This document shows, piece after piece, positions 36,305-44,229 of a stretch of 64,000 bases of DNA. Below the pieces are notes generated by a model. It was not told the DNA's origin, did not search any database, and saw nothing but the letters and a program-made list of their open reading frames with translations. The position numbers and the translations under genes are program-made. Origin of the DNA: Bifidobacterium rousetti. Its GTDB lineage: Bacteria; Actinomycetota; Actinomycetes; Actinomycetales; Bifidobacteriaceae. The number at the start of each line of letters is the position of its first letter. Position 1 is the stretch's first letter. The stretch is from contig NZ_PEBH01000008.1 in the NCBI RefSeq assembly GCF_008698235.1, positions 87,800 to 151,799 of the forward strand, written 5' to 3'.

Positions 36305-36594
36305 CGTAGAGGAACGGGCCCCGGCATCGGCGATGTCGGAGCCTGTAATACAGAAGGTTGTTGTCAGCGTGGTCTCACGGTGGACAGCGTGCCGTCGCCG
36401 TTGACGGTCGTGACGCTGCCGTCACCCCACTTCCAGTCGATCGGCATCATACCGGATGCGATCCTAGTCGGGGATCGCGGTGATCGACGTGAACAGCCAC
36501 CGTAGGTCACCCAGTCGACCCAATGGGATCGGGGTGGAGGACAGGGGCTTCCAGAAGACGGGCGACACGGCATGGGTGCCGTCATCTGTTGGAC

Positions 36595-36636
36595 GCGAAG
36601 GCCGCGCTCTCCGGGGGTGGAGGGCGCGGCCTTCGC
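36595..36636. terminator. Hairpin terminator with 13-bp perfect stem
   Basis: GCGAAGGCCGCGC (36595-36607) pairs with its exact complement at 36624-36636. The flanking sequence lacks a long T run. It isolates the pilus locus from the downstream small-gene operon. Confidence 0.55.
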
Positions 36637-36860
36637 ATGCATTGTCCTTGTACGCGTCTCGAATGGGGCGCGCGACACCAGCATACCCCGGACCGGCATG
36701 AGGAATTCAGGGTGTCGCGCGTCGATACCGGCTGTCATGTTCACGTGGGGTGGGTGACGGGGCCGGCGAAGGGGAAAAGGGAGTACCCGGAACCATCCAT
36801 GGAAACGCCGCATGCCCCTCGTTCCTGTCTTGGGCGTGGACCTTTCCTTCTAGGGAAAAC

Positions 36861-36891
36861 GAAGGCCGCCGATCGGAACCCGGCGGCCTTC
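36861..36891. terminator. Hairpin terminator after the last gene of the small-gene operon
   Basis: GAAGGCCGCC (36861-36870) pairs with GGCGGCCTTC (36882-36891), with an A/T-rich run on the minus-strand downstream side (GTTTTC). It lies about 60 bases past the stop of the gene at 36949. Confidence 0.7.
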
Positions 36892-36948
36892 CACATTTTC
36901 CAACAACACAACACCAACAGTGACGGCTCACCGTTGGGTTGCCGGAGT

Positions 36949-37239
36949 TCAGTCGGCGATGATGAGACTGGTGATCTGGTGGGTGAACCGGTCGGCCCAT
37001 GCCATGGCCTCGTGGAGTGTAGGTGACGACCGGTGGTGGATGATCGCCCCGTCCACGATCCTCGTGCCCATGCCAGGCCAGTCCGTCACACCGGTCATGG
37101 AAACATCGTGGGGGATGGTGACGGCCACGTCATAGTCGAGGTTGGGGGCGAGACGGGTGATGCGTACGCGGATCCCGTATGGGCCGGTGGCGTGCGACTC
37201 GTAATCGAGGTTCGTTACGGTGTCGTGAATGTATTCCAT
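36949..37239 (-). CDS. Small protein of unknown function, last gene of the mobile-element small-gene block
   Basis: 96 aa, ATG with GAAGGAGTG about 11 bases upstream. Features: YGIRVRITRLAPNLDYDVAVTI, a short beta segment, then an acidic/helical C-terminus (TLHEAMAWADRFTHQITSL). There is no membrane span. It is separated from the next upstream gene by about 345 bases with a hairpin, so it may have its own promoter. No family recognised. Confidence 0.6.
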   Translation of the reverse strand: MEYIHDTVTNLDYESHATGPYGIRVRITRLAPNLDYDVAVTIPHDVSMTGVTDWPGMGTRIVDGAIIHHRSSPTLHEAMAWADRFTHQITSLIIAD

Positions 37240-37583
37240 GACGATGACACTCCTTCAAGGTCAACCCGACAGCCGGAGATCACATGGCCCGCCATGCGCG
37301 CCCGCGACAACGATAAAGGGGAAACGGGTGGTAGGACTCGTGGTGTGACAAAACCGTATGCGACAGGGCATGGGCGGATATCCGGTCGGATCGGAATTGG
37401 TAATGCCGCATGAGGAAAGGCCTGTGCATCCCGGTGACAAACGATGTCTGGAAGAGAAAACCGGGATTGTGTGGCATTGAGCGGCCTGACGAACTGGTAT
37501 CCTATACCGTTCGCCTGACGAACACAACACCACCCCCACACCCATACAGTCTTGGTAAGGGGTTTGTGGGTGTGGGGTGGTGG
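37240..37583. other. 344-bp intergenic region with a long hairpin
   Basis: Only one structure stands out: ACCACCCCCACACCCA (37530-37545) pairing, with one bulge, with TGGGTGTGGGGTGGT (37568-37582). This is a probable terminator for the minus-strand genes at 37584-38650. No open frame here has start signals. Confidence 0.55.
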
Positions 37584-38090
37584 TTATTGGCGGAGGAGTC
37601 GTTCGGCGATGAGCAGTTGCCGGCGCTGCCAGTCGTTGATCATACGTGGGGTCGCGTTCCTTGGCAACGCGTCCAACGTGGACGCCATGTGCCCGTGTGC
37701 CCGGTCGGCGTTGGCCCATAGGCGGTCGAGACGACGCCGGTCTTTCCATGTGAGTTCGACGCGTGCCTCGACCACACGCACCACACGCAGTGAAACGCAC
37801 CGGTATGATTCGATCGTGTCCTCGCTGCTGCGTGTGAGGTCGCCGATTGGTGTGACCTGGTATACGTCGCCATGCCCGTACAGGCCGGCGTGGTAGCGGG
37901 CGTACAGGCGGACGGGCGTGCAGTACACGCTGTCCGGATGATGGGTCGCGTCGAACGGCGCGTCCACGCCCTGTTCCTCCCGCATCCTACAGATCGGACA
38001 ATCATCCATCGTTTGTCGCGTGTGGCCGGGTTGGATCAGGTCGCCGGGTTTAAGACCGGGCACGCCACCATGGTAGAGGATGTGGTTCAT
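37584..38090 (-). CDS. Arr-like ADP-ribosyltransferase-fold protein
   Basis: 168 aa. Residues 5-108 follow the layout of rifampin ADP-ribosyltransferase (Arr): YHGGVPGLKPGDLI (His7-Gly8, NAD-binding position), a VYCTP strand then LYARYHA helix, GDVYQVTP, and a final ESYRCVSLRVVRVVE strand pair. A CPIC insertion (31-34) is not typical of Arr. A helical tail follows (LTWKDRRRLDRLWANADRAH). It could ADP-ribosylate rifamycin, or serve as a toxin or phage-host effector; the Arr match is by eye. The ATG overlaps the stop of the preceding gene. Confidence 0.6.
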   Translation of the reverse strand: MNHILYHGGVPGLKPGDLIQPGHTRQTMDDCPICRMREEQGVDAPFDATHHPDSVYCTPVRLYARYHAGLYGHGDVYQVTPIGDLTRSSEDTIESYRCVSLRVVRVVEARVELTWKDRRRLDRLWANADRAHGHMASTLDALPRNATPRMINDWQRRQLLIAERLLRQ

Positions 38091-38650
38091 CGTTCCTTCG
38101 GCACTTCCTCGTACGGGTTGGCAACAGGGGTGTCATTCTGACCGGCGGTGTGGCCTTCGTTCCATGCGTGGGCCATGAGCAGGCGGTCGTGGTGTTCGAG
38201 CCACTGGTTGAACATGGCGTCACGGGTCGTGTTGTCGACCTGACCCAATGAGTCGAGCCGGTTCGAGTATGAGGGGTCGAAGCATTGGCGCATCTCCTCG
38301 TCCGTGGGCAGCGTATCATCCGTCTGCTTGCTGGCGGGGTGGAGTAGGCGTACGCCCATGCCGGTCAGGAGTCGCGCGTACGCGGAGTTGAGTTCCTCGG
38401 GCAGGTCCTGGGAGATGGTGATGTCCGTGAGGTCGTCGTATCGGCCGACGGTCGCGTTCGCGACCGGGAACACGACCATCCTGTTGCTGTCCAAACCGGT
38501 CGTGTTCTCGTGGTTGATGATGCACAGGGCGAGCAGGTTCACCGCTTCCGGGTCGATCAACGACATGGGGATGGTGACGGGCAGGCCGTCGATGTTGTCG
38601 GTCCGGTATGGACGGTAGTCGGACAGGGGAATGGAATACGTGTCGCTCAT
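38087..38650 (-). CDS. Protein of unknown function coupled to the Arr-like gene
   Basis: 187 aa, ATG preceded by GAAAGGAAA. Features: VTIPMSLIDPEAVNLLALCIINHENTTG near the N-terminus, VRLLHPASKQTDD in the middle, and a C-terminal half rich in Asn, Gln and charged residues. No membrane helix or known motif. Its stop overlaps the Arr-like ATG (ATGA), so the two form a unit; if the Arr-like protein is a toxin this would be the candidate antitoxin or immunity partner. That pairing is inference from coupling only. Confidence 0.65.
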   Translation of the reverse strand: MSDTYSIPLSDYRPYRTDNIDGLPVTIPMSLIDPEAVNLLALCIINHENTTGLDSNRMVVFPVANATVGRYDDLTDITISQDLPEELNSAYARLLTGMGVRLLHPASKQTDDTLPTDEEMRQCFDPSYSNRLDSLGQVDNTTRDAMFNQWLEHHDRLLMAHAWNEGHTAGQNDTPVANPYEEVPKER

Positions 38651-38734
38651 GACAAGGGTTTCCTTTCAACAAGGGTCCACACCCGGATGGTGTGGAACAT
38701 GGGGTTAATGGCGTGGGCCGGCGGTCAAGGCCGG

Positions 38735-39133
38735 TCATGTGGATTCTGGAACAGGATGCGTGCCGGTAGGTTTGACGGTCGGGGATGATGTGGGTTTGGG
38801 TGGATGGGCGCCGAGGATTCGGGCGACGTCTTGGGCGAGGTCGTCGAACCGTTGCATGGGATACGTTCTGATCCGCTGGTCGGCCGTGAGACCGGGACCG
38901 GTGATAATGAGCGTATACCCGATTGGGGTGCGGCGGATCATCACGATCGTCAACGGTGCTTTCGAATGCTTCACGTCCAACGCGCCGTCACGGGCCAGTC
39001 GGAACCGGTAGCGCAGATCCGATGGTGTGAGCCGGTCGCGTAACGCGACGAGCAGCGACCCCGACATCACCACACCCGCCTTGGCATGCGCCAGACGGCC
39101 TGTCGTGGATCGGTGACCGGGTTCATGAGGCAT
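38735..39133 (-). CDS. Protein of unknown function in the small-gene block
   Basis: 132 aa from ATG 39133, which lies inside the 3' end of the preceding gene; an internal ATG (MSGSLLVALRDRL, 39067) is an equally possible start giving 110 aa. The body has LTIVMIRRTPIGYTLIITGPG, two hydrophobic strands, followed by YPMQRFDDLAQDVARIL and a Pro/Thr-rich tail. No family recognised. Confidence 0.6.
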   Translation of the reverse strand: MPHEPGHRSTTGRLAHAKAGVVMSGSLLVALRDRLTPSDLRYRFRLARDGALDVKHSKAPLTIVMIRRTPIGYTLIITGPGLTADQRIRTYPMQRFDDLAQDVARILGAHPPKPTSSPTVKPTGTHPVPEST

Positions 39134-39590
39134 CCCCGTCCGTTTCGGACGCCTGCCGGTGGGCTATGGGGTTGACCGGGACGCCGTCCGCGCGGCGGAG
39201 CGTGGCCATGGTCCCGTGCACGTCGAGCAGGCCCGCGCGCATCAGATACCCGTCCATCCACCGTACACGGGTCTCACCGTCCCTGACGGGATCGGATGCG
39301 GCCACGCCCTTCAACCCCCACACGTCTTTCAGCAACCATGCCACCGTGGGATTCCGTTGCCGGTCCACCAGGCGCATGATGAACCCGCCCACGGTCAACA
39401 GCACGTCGACCAGGACGGTCAGCCACCATGACACCATGCCTGTGAACAGTACGGCCACCGCCAGATCCAATGAGGCCATCACGCCCATGAACACGAGATC
39501 CCCGCGCACCCGGTAGCGCGCGTACGACCCGGACACGTCCACCGGCATCGGACCGGCTGCGGGATGTTCATGCGAAACGAGTCCGCTCAT
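39123..39590 (-). CDS. Two-helix membrane protein, possible conjugation component
   Basis: 155 aa from ATG 39590, with AAAGGGGGTT upstream. Two closely spaced transmembrane helices (about 34-53 and 56-73: VFMGVMASLDLAVAVLFTGM, LTVLVDVLLTVGGFIM) precede a soluble C-terminal region. The topology resembles small membrane proteins of conjugative elements, but no motif proves it. An upstream CCGATACC motif copy lies about 39632. Confidence 0.6.
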   Translation of the reverse strand: MSGLVSHEHPAAGPMPVDVSGSYARYRVRGDLVFMGVMASLDLAVAVLFTGMVSWWLTVLVDVLLTVGGFIMRLVDRQRNPTVAWLLKDVWGLKGVAASDPVRDGETRVRWMDGYLMRAGLLDVHGTMATLRRADGVPVNPIAHRQASETDGDAS

Positions 39591-39868
39591 ATGGCAACCC
39601 CCTTTTCCACGGGAACAACCCCGCCCCATGCCGATACCACCCCCATACCGGTGCGCGGAGCAGGATACAGACTTGTCACCTCATTGATGGCTGGAATCCC
39701 CAGGCTTCAGCCGCGGGGAGGACGCCAAGGTTTGTCCTCTTGGATATGCCGGCCGCTGAACGAAGTCCTATCGAAAGCAGGCGCGACTTGTTGTCCTTGG
39801 TTGTCGTAGAGACTGACCTTGGTACCGTCGACGACGATCACGCCTTGGACGAGCCGCCCGTCCTGCAG
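39591..39868. other. Intergenic region carrying the insertion-sequence remnant
   Basis: The 278-bp gap interrupts an otherwise gap-free chain of minus-strand genes. It contains motif copies CCGATACC/CATACCGG (39631-39651) and the omega-RNA-like element at 39693-39728. No supported coding frame. Confidence 0.55.
39693..39728 (+). ncRNA. Solo IS200/IS605-type right end / omega-RNA-like scaffold
   Basis: The segment GAATCCCCAGGCTTCAGCC followed by GCGGGGAGGACGCCAA has the hallmark 3' structure of TnpB omega RNAs and IS200/IS605 right ends: a GAATCCCC stem, GGCTTCAGCC loop hairpin, GGGGAGG, and terminal xCAA next to the target. No tnpB or tnpA frame lies within several hundred bases. It is therefore a solo end or MITE-like remnant. 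The bases following 39728 would be the guide if transcribed. Confidence 0.6.
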
Positions 39869-40264
39869 TCAAGTGGCGTCGGTCCGGTCGGCGGGCAGAC
39901 CGTCCGTGGGACAAGCGACGTTTCCGTGGGTCGGCTGACAGTCGAACCGTGTGACCGCGAACACACGGTCGGTGCGCGCGGCGAACGGTTCCCTCAAGAT
40001 CGAGGCCTCGGTGAACCCGCTTATCACGATCGTGGTAAGACAGCCCGCGACGACGAGCGGGATCATGGTGAGGGCGCGCGAAACGATAAGGAATGTGAGA
40101 GCGGGATCGTCGCCAGTCGTCTCACGGAACCGGACGAGGGCGATCCTGAACATGATCAGGCTGATGCCGAGGACCACGCCTAGGGCAAGATCCGCGATCA
40201 GCAGGGGGCCTGTGGGCATGACCCATGTGGGTTGACTGTCAAGCCATGCTGAATAGTCGACCAT
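39869..40264 (-). CDS. Two-helix membrane protein
   Basis: 131 aa, ATG overlapping the preceding stop by one base (TGATG), with AAGGGG eight bases upstream. Two transmembrane helices (about 17-38 and 54-80). The C-terminal 40 residues contain two Cys (FDCQPT, VACP). No family recognised; the coupled neighbour genes place it in the mobile-element operon. Confidence 0.65.
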   Translation of the reverse strand: MVDYSAWLDSQPTWVMPTGPLLIADLALGVVLGISLIMFRIALVRFRETTGDDPALTFLIVSRALTMIPLVVAGCLTTIVISGFTEASILREPFAARTDRVFAVTRFDCQPTHGNVACPTDGLPADRTDAT

Positions 40265-40767
40265 CAGCGGTTCCCCTTCGAGTCGAGGGTGGGGTGCAGG
40301 TAGTCGCGCCATGACGTGAACGTCTGTCCGTCGATGGTGGTGATGGTGAGTGGATCGTAGGTGACCGTCGACCATGCGATGTTGTCGGGCCGGTCGGGCA
40401 GGGTGGCGAGCAGCTGGTCGAACGCGTCACGCAAGGTGTCGTACGCGTCGTGCATGTCGGGTTGGTCGGCCATGGGGGCGAGCCGGTCCAATCCGTCGGC
40501 GAGGTCCTCGATCGTGTCGAGGAGATCATGGATGCGGGCGTCATGTTGGGCGTTCGCCTGTTGGATGATGAGCCCGTGGATCCATGCGCGCGCGTCGGTT
40601 TCGCTGGCGAACGCGGCGGATTGCACGCCGTGCCCGGTGTCGTAGGTGGCGACGGTCACGTGTCCGCCGCGTCGCCGTTTCAACGTGGCCGGATACTCGA
40701 GGGTGGTCGCGTCGAGTTCGAACGCGCGCGACGGACGGTCCGTCCACTGGAGGTTTAACTTGCTCAT
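40264..40767 (-). CDS. Cytosolic protein of unknown function
   Basis: 167 aa, ATG with AAGGAGA upstream and overlapping the peptidase stop (ATGA). The N-terminal third is strand-rich (LEYPATLKRRRGGHVTVATYDTG) with an AFASETDARAWIHGLI helix. A helical middle (IHDLLDTIEDLADGLDRL) and a C-terminal strand segment follow. Similar YDTG/SETDARAWI layouts occur in small conjugative-element proteins, but I know no function. Confidence 0.65.
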   Translation of the reverse strand: MSKLNLQWTDRPSRAFELDATTLEYPATLKRRRGGHVTVATYDTGHGVQSAAFASETDARAWIHGLIIQQANAQHDARIHDLLDTIEDLADGLDRLAPMADQPDMHDAYDTLRDAFDQLLATLPDRPDNIAWSTVTYDPLTITTIDGQTFTSWRDYLHPTLDSKGNR

Positions 40768-41564
40768 GATGATGTCTCCTTGCCGGTGATGGTCTGGATG
40801 TCTTGAAGGAATGGGGTGAGGTCATCGATCGTGTACACGCCCGCATGGTCGAGGCGGAGGGCGAGCCGGCGGATGACGGGTTCGTGCGATCGGACGAACC
40901 GTCGGGCGTCGTGCCATGCTTGGTCGAGGAATTGTTCAGTGGATCCGCTTTCGGGATCGATCCGATGGAGCAGGTTCGCGATGGTGATCGCGTCGCTCAT
41001 GTCGTCGAACGCGTTCAACGGCGTGGCCTGGTCGGGGTCGTCGAACTGGTCCATGGCCTGGCCGACGGAGTCGACGAGCAGTTGGTCGCGCAACCGTATC
41101 TCGGGATCCTCGTACGCATGCCATCTGGTCGTGGTCGTCCCGGACCCGTCGGCCCGCATGGTAACGGCGAGCACCGTGTTGCCGGTCTCGTGGACGGCGA
41201 CCGCGTGCGCGGCCTCGTGCAACGCGGCCCTCCGCAACCGGGCCGGATCCCCACCGTCCTCGATTTGGATGGCGATGCCGGCCGGTGGACGCTCCTTGAG
41301 CAGGATGCCCGTGGGCAGGATGAGGTTCATGATGCCGGACAGCAGGCTGATCGCCCCCAGAGTGAACAGGCTCATGGTCAGGAAGGTTTCCCCGAATGTG
41401 GCGAGGATGATCTGGCTGTGCTGTGCGGCTTCGTCGTAGGTGATCGCCGGGGAGTGAATGCTGTCATACATCTGTTCGAAATGCCGCATGATCCGGGGCC
41501 ATGCGAGCAGGAGAATGGCCGCGCCCGCCAGTGTTTTGAGCAGGCCGCGCACACGCGGGTTCAC
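40764..41564 (-). CDS. Membrane-anchored FtsH-like (M41) zinc metallopeptidase domain protein
   Basis: 266 aa with a GTG start coupled to the preceding stop (GTGA). Two transmembrane helices (about 7-24 and 58-84). Residues about 108-260 resemble the FtsH peptidase: AALHEAAHAVAVHETG with HExxH (116-120), and a later LLVDSVGQAMDQF...AFDDMSDAITIA that aligns with the third-ligand Asp region of M41 (near 187-188). The AAA ATPase module of FtsH is missing. A stand-alone peptidase could process a membrane partner during conjugation or defence; the role is inferred. Confidence 0.75.
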   Translation of the reverse strand: MNPRVRGLLKTLAGAAILLLAWPRIMRHFEQMYDSIHSPAITYDEAAQHSQIILATFGETFLTMSLFTLGAISLLSGIMNLILPTGILLKERPPAGIAIQIEDGGDPARLRRAALHEAAHAVAVHETGNTVLAVTMRADGSGTTTTRWHAYEDPEIRLRDQLLVDSVGQAMDQFDDPDQATPLNAFDDMSDAITIANLLHRIDPESGSTEQFLDQAWHDARRFVRSHEPVIRRLALRLDHAGVYTIDDLTPFLQDIQTITGKETSS

Positions 41565-41968
41565 GATCTGCCGTCCCTCGCGTGGTGGTGGAGGGCGAGC
41601 ACATGGTCGACGTGCAGGCCGGCGAGGTCGAGGAACGATTTCGCCTCCGCGAGGATCCTCGCCTCGTCCCGATGGCCCGCGTCCATGGCGTCGCGGCGCG
41701 CCGTCTCCAACGTGAACCGGGCGAGGAGCAGGCGGGAGGCCGCGTCCACGGTCGGCTCCGGACGGACGGTGGAGGCGTGGGATCCGGTTGTGGTGTCGAG
41801 CCGGTCGAGCAGGTCGCGCAGCCGGGTCCAATCCCGTTCGGACAGCATGTACCGTTCGGTGTCGGCGTGGAGGATGAGGATCGCCGAATCGTCGGCGGGG
41901 TCGTTCGTGACGCCGAACGAGAGCGTGTGCTCCCCGTATTCGCCCATGGGGATTTCGAGCGTGCTCAT
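41561..41968 (-). CDS. Small protein of unknown function
   Basis: 135 aa from ATG 41968, overlapping the nuclease-like gene stop (ATGA). The N-terminal half is strand-rich (IPMGEYGEHTLSFGVT, SAILILHADTERYMLSERDW), then a helical half ending LHVDHVLALHHHARDG. No family recognised. A longer upstream reading is shadow of the neighbouring gene. Confidence 0.65.
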   Translation of the reverse strand: MSTLEIPMGEYGEHTLSFGVTNDPADDSAILILHADTERYMLSERDWTRLRDLLDRLDTTTGSHASTVRPEPTVDAASRLLLARFTLETARRDAMDAGHRDEARILAEAKSFLDLAGLHVDHVLALHHHARDGRS

Positions 41969-42810
41969 GACTGTTGGTCCTCCTTGCGGTCGAGGCCGAG
42001 TTGCCGTCGCAGGTAGGTGATGCTGTCGGCCAGGTAGCGGGTCTCCCGGTCGACCGTGTCCAACGGGGCCGTATGGGACAGCGCGCGGTCCAGGTCCCTG
42101 AGCGCCCGATCCATGTGGTCCGGTCTGGTGGTCGTGTCGACTTGCGTGTACCCGTGCCGGTTGAGAATGCCGGTCAGGCGGTCGTATGCGTCGGCCCTGG
42201 CCTGGACCTGTCGCATGTGCGTGGGCTCCTGGAGGCGTTCGAGCTGTTGGAGTCTGAGGGCCATCTTCGAGCCCAACGCGTCGCCGATGTTCTTCAACGC
42301 GGTCCGCTCCTCGACGTACCGGCGGGCGGTCTCGTACCGGCCGAACCGGTTGGGACGCGTGTCGATGCTGTCGCGGGTCAGGCGGCGCAACAGTTGGTGT
42401 TCGATCTGATGGGTGTCCCCGTCGCATGGTTCGGGTTTCCTCCGGTACCTTAACCGGGGTTGGCCGGGTTTGGCGTCCGCGTGGTACCAGAGCAGGCCGA
42501 TCCCGTCGGGCACCTCGTCCCGGTCGATCATGCGCGCGGGGCAGACGAGGGTCAGGTCGTCCACGTACCGCCGGTACACCGTGTATTTCGCGTCCCGCAG
42601 GAAATCGGACCGGGACACTTTGACTTCGAAGCCGCTGATCCACATGCGGTGGAACGACCACGACAACGCGACCCCGTCCAGACGGAGCAGCCCGTTGGGG
42701 TCCTGGACCTCGATCTCGGTCCAATACCCGTCGCCGCGTTTGCGGCAGCGTTCCGTCAACGCGATCTCCACGTCCATCGCCCGCACTCTGGATTCCTGTG
42801 TGCCGGTCAT
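41965..42810 (-). CDS. MmcB-like PD-(D/E)xK nuclease-fold protein
   Basis: 281 aa from ATG 42810. Residues 30-110 carry a core seen in MmcB-type DNA-repair and phage proteins: RLDGVALSWSF, then ISGFEVKVSRSDFLRDAK (Glu62-x-Lys64), then LTLVCPARMIDRDEVP and GLLWYH. This fits a PD-(D/E)xK nuclease fold with Asp45, Glu62 and Lys64. The remainder is helical and charged (LQQLERLQEPTHMRQVQARADAYDRL). Role: probably DNA processing or protection of the mobile element; the nuclease activity is not certain. Confidence 0.7.
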   Translation of the reverse strand: MTGTQESRVRAMDVEIALTERCRKRGDGYWTEIEVQDPNGLLRLDGVALSWSFHRMWISGFEVKVSRSDFLRDAKYTVYRRYVDDLTLVCPARMIDRDEVPDGIGLLWYHADAKPGQPRLRYRRKPEPCDGDTHQIEHQLLRRLTRDSIDTRPNRFGRYETARRYVEERTALKNIGDALGSKMALRLQQLERLQEPTHMRQVQARADAYDRLTGILNRHGYTQVDTTTRPDHMDRALRDLDRALSHTAPLDTVDRETRYLADSITYLRRQLGLDRKEDQQS

Positions 42811-43154
42811 ATGCGGCCGTTTCTCCGCTGGTCGCGTTGGTTCCGGTATTCCCAGAGTCGGCGCGCGTTGTCGATGGCGTGCGGCCAGCAGACGGGACAG
42901 TACCAGTCGCCGTCCGCCAGATGCCAGCCGGGCAGGATCTCCGGGTGGGGTCGGACGGTCCCGCAGTACGCGCATGCCGGCTGCCGGCAGTCGGGACAGT
43001 AGTGGATGCAATAGCCGGCGTGCTGCCAGCCGGCGTCCTGTGACTGGTCGTCCGCGCCCTCCGTATACGTCCAGCCCGCGTCGTCGGGGCCCGCGTACTC
43101 CTTGCCGCACCGGTCGCAGATGATGGTCAGCCGGCTCAACGTCCCGTAGCTCAT
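42807..43154 (-). CDS. Zinc-ribbon protein
   Basis: 115 aa. Several Cys pairs: CDRCGKEY (13-16), CIHYCPDC, CAYCG and CPVCW, about nine cysteines, consistent with two zinc sites. A basic C-terminal tail ends in RNQRDQRRNG. Probably binds zinc and nucleic acid or protein. It is coupled to the MmcB-like gene by a four-base overlap. Confidence 0.7.
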   Translation of the reverse strand: MSYGTLSRLTIICDRCGKEYAGPDDAGWTYTEGADDQSQDAGWQHAGYCIHYCPDCRQPACAYCGTVRPHPEILPGWHLADGDWYCPVCWPHAIDNARRLWEYRNQRDQRRNGRI

Positions 43155-43158
43155 GGGG

Positions 43159-43602
43159 TTATGCCTCCTTGATGTCGGATGATGATGGTGGGGTGAGGAG
43201 CGTGGCGATGTGCTCGGCGGTGAGGGACGCTTCGATGAGCGTCTGGTCGCAGTGGGCGAAGACGTCGAGTTCCTCCCAGAGCATGCGCAACGCTGGATCC
43301 GGGTCGGGATACGGTTCGATCAACGGGGACATGCCTTCACGCGTGTAGGCCTGGTCCGTGGCCTGGTCGAACGATCCGGTCTCGTGGTCCCAAAGTCGTG
43401 CGGCGGCCCGTTGCAGGGCGCGCGTCGCCTTTGCCCAATCCGTGAGCGTGGCGGCGAGGAGTCGACGGTCCGTCGAATCCTCCCGGAAACGCGAGGCGAT
43501 CCCGTCCATGATCGCCCGTATCGCGTTCAGTTGTTCCAGTTCCCTTGCCGACGGCAGATCGCTGTCATCGGTCACGGGTCGAGCGGATGCGGGTTCGTTC
43601 AT
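43159..43602 (-). CDS. Helical protein of unknown function
   Basis: 147 aa. Mostly helical: ELEQLNAIRAIMDGIASRF and LLAATLTDWAKATRALQRAAARLWD, followed by an acidic Pro-rich loop and ASLTAEHIATLLTPP. No known domain. It starts two bases after the preceding stop and ends four bases before the zinc-ribbon gene. Confidence 0.65.
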   Translation of the reverse strand: MNEPASARPVTDDSDLPSARELEQLNAIRAIMDGIASRFREDSTDRRLLAATLTDWAKATRALQRAAARLWDHETGSFDQATDQAYTREGMSPLIEPYPDPDPALRMLWEELDVFAHCDQTLIEASLTAEHIATLLTPPSSSDIKEA

Positions 43603-43604
43603 GC

Positions 43605-43856
43605 TTACTGGTCCTCCTCCGGGGTGAGTTGTCGGCTGATGAGACGGGTGAACGCCGTGACCGTCTCTTGGTAGGCGGTGTCCGCTTGGCGGATGCGCCC
43701 GTATTCCGGTGCGAGCCCCCGCGCATGGGGTTGGCCGTCCTGTTCGAGTTCGGCGGCCTCCCGCAGCAGATCGTGTTCGAGCGCGTGCAGTCGGATCGCG
43801 GCGTCGATTTTCGTGCGCGCCCGTTCGAGCCGACGCTGAGACCCCGTCGTGGTCAT
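43605..43856 (-). CDS. Small coiled-coil protein
   Basis: 83 aa from ATG 43856 (ATGA overlap). Almost entirely helical, with heptad-like spacing: RRLERARTKIDAAIRLHALE and LLREAAELEQDG, then a second helix to the C-terminus. It may bind the neighbouring helical protein. Unknown function. Confidence 0.65.
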   Translation of the reverse strand: MTTTGSQRRLERARTKIDAAIRLHALEHDLLREAAELEQDGQPHARGLAPEYGRIRQADTAYQETVTAFTRLISRQLTPEEDQ

Positions 43857-44185
43857 GACCGGTGTCCGTCGTCTGACGCGGCCCGGCGCATCAATGCGAG
43901 GGCGTCGCGCACATCCCGGAGGAACCGGGCGCGCAATACACGGGACCGGGTCACATCCCACGGCTGGACGGCTGTGGCCGTCCGGCCGGTGATCTGCCGG
44001 TCCCATAGGAGTCGGGCCACGGTTTCGATCTCCCTGTCGGTAGGGGTGCGTGTGGCGCCGGCATGATAGGCGTCGCGCAGCATGAACTGCAGTTCGCTCA
44101 TCCGGTGTTCGGCGGTATGGTCGTCCATGTTCAGACTGGCGGGCGACGGGTACAGGCCGTTCGCCTCATCGTCGATCACGCTCAT
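43853..44185 (-). CDS. Small helical protein of unknown function
   Basis: 110 aa, ATG with GAAAGGAGCC upstream. Helices MSELQFMLRDAYHAG and REIETVARLLWDRQ, then SRVLRARFLRDVRDALALMRR. No cysteines, no membrane span, no family recognised. It begins a tightly coupled run of genes extending to 39869. Confidence 0.65.
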   Translation of the reverse strand: MSVIDDEANGLYPSPASLNMDDHTAEHRMSELQFMLRDAYHAGATRTPTDREIETVARLLWDRQITGRTATAVQPWDVTRSRVLRARFLRDVRDALALMRRAASDDGHRS

Positions 44186-44229
44186 GACGACAGGCTCCTT
44201 TCACACAATGGCGTGCTTTGTTGAAGGCT

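Larger units (their letters stand above)
36041..36948. other. Intergenic region of about 900 bp without a supported gene
   Basis: It holds the promoter region of pilus locus 2, including motif copies GGTATCG near 36132-36138 and TTATCGG near 36226. An inverted repeat CGGGAC-N7-GTCCCG (36286-36304) encloses TATAGT. A short minus-strand coding remnant ending TSITAIPD lies about 36468-36545. Two hairpins lie at 36595-36636 and 36861-36891. Longer open frames here lack start signals and family resemblance. Confidence 0.6.

Noticed and set aside
36062..36505. Plus-strand 147-codon frame upstream of the pilus operon
   Set aside because: No RBS, low-complexity composition, and it spans inverted repeats and the opposite-strand promoter region.
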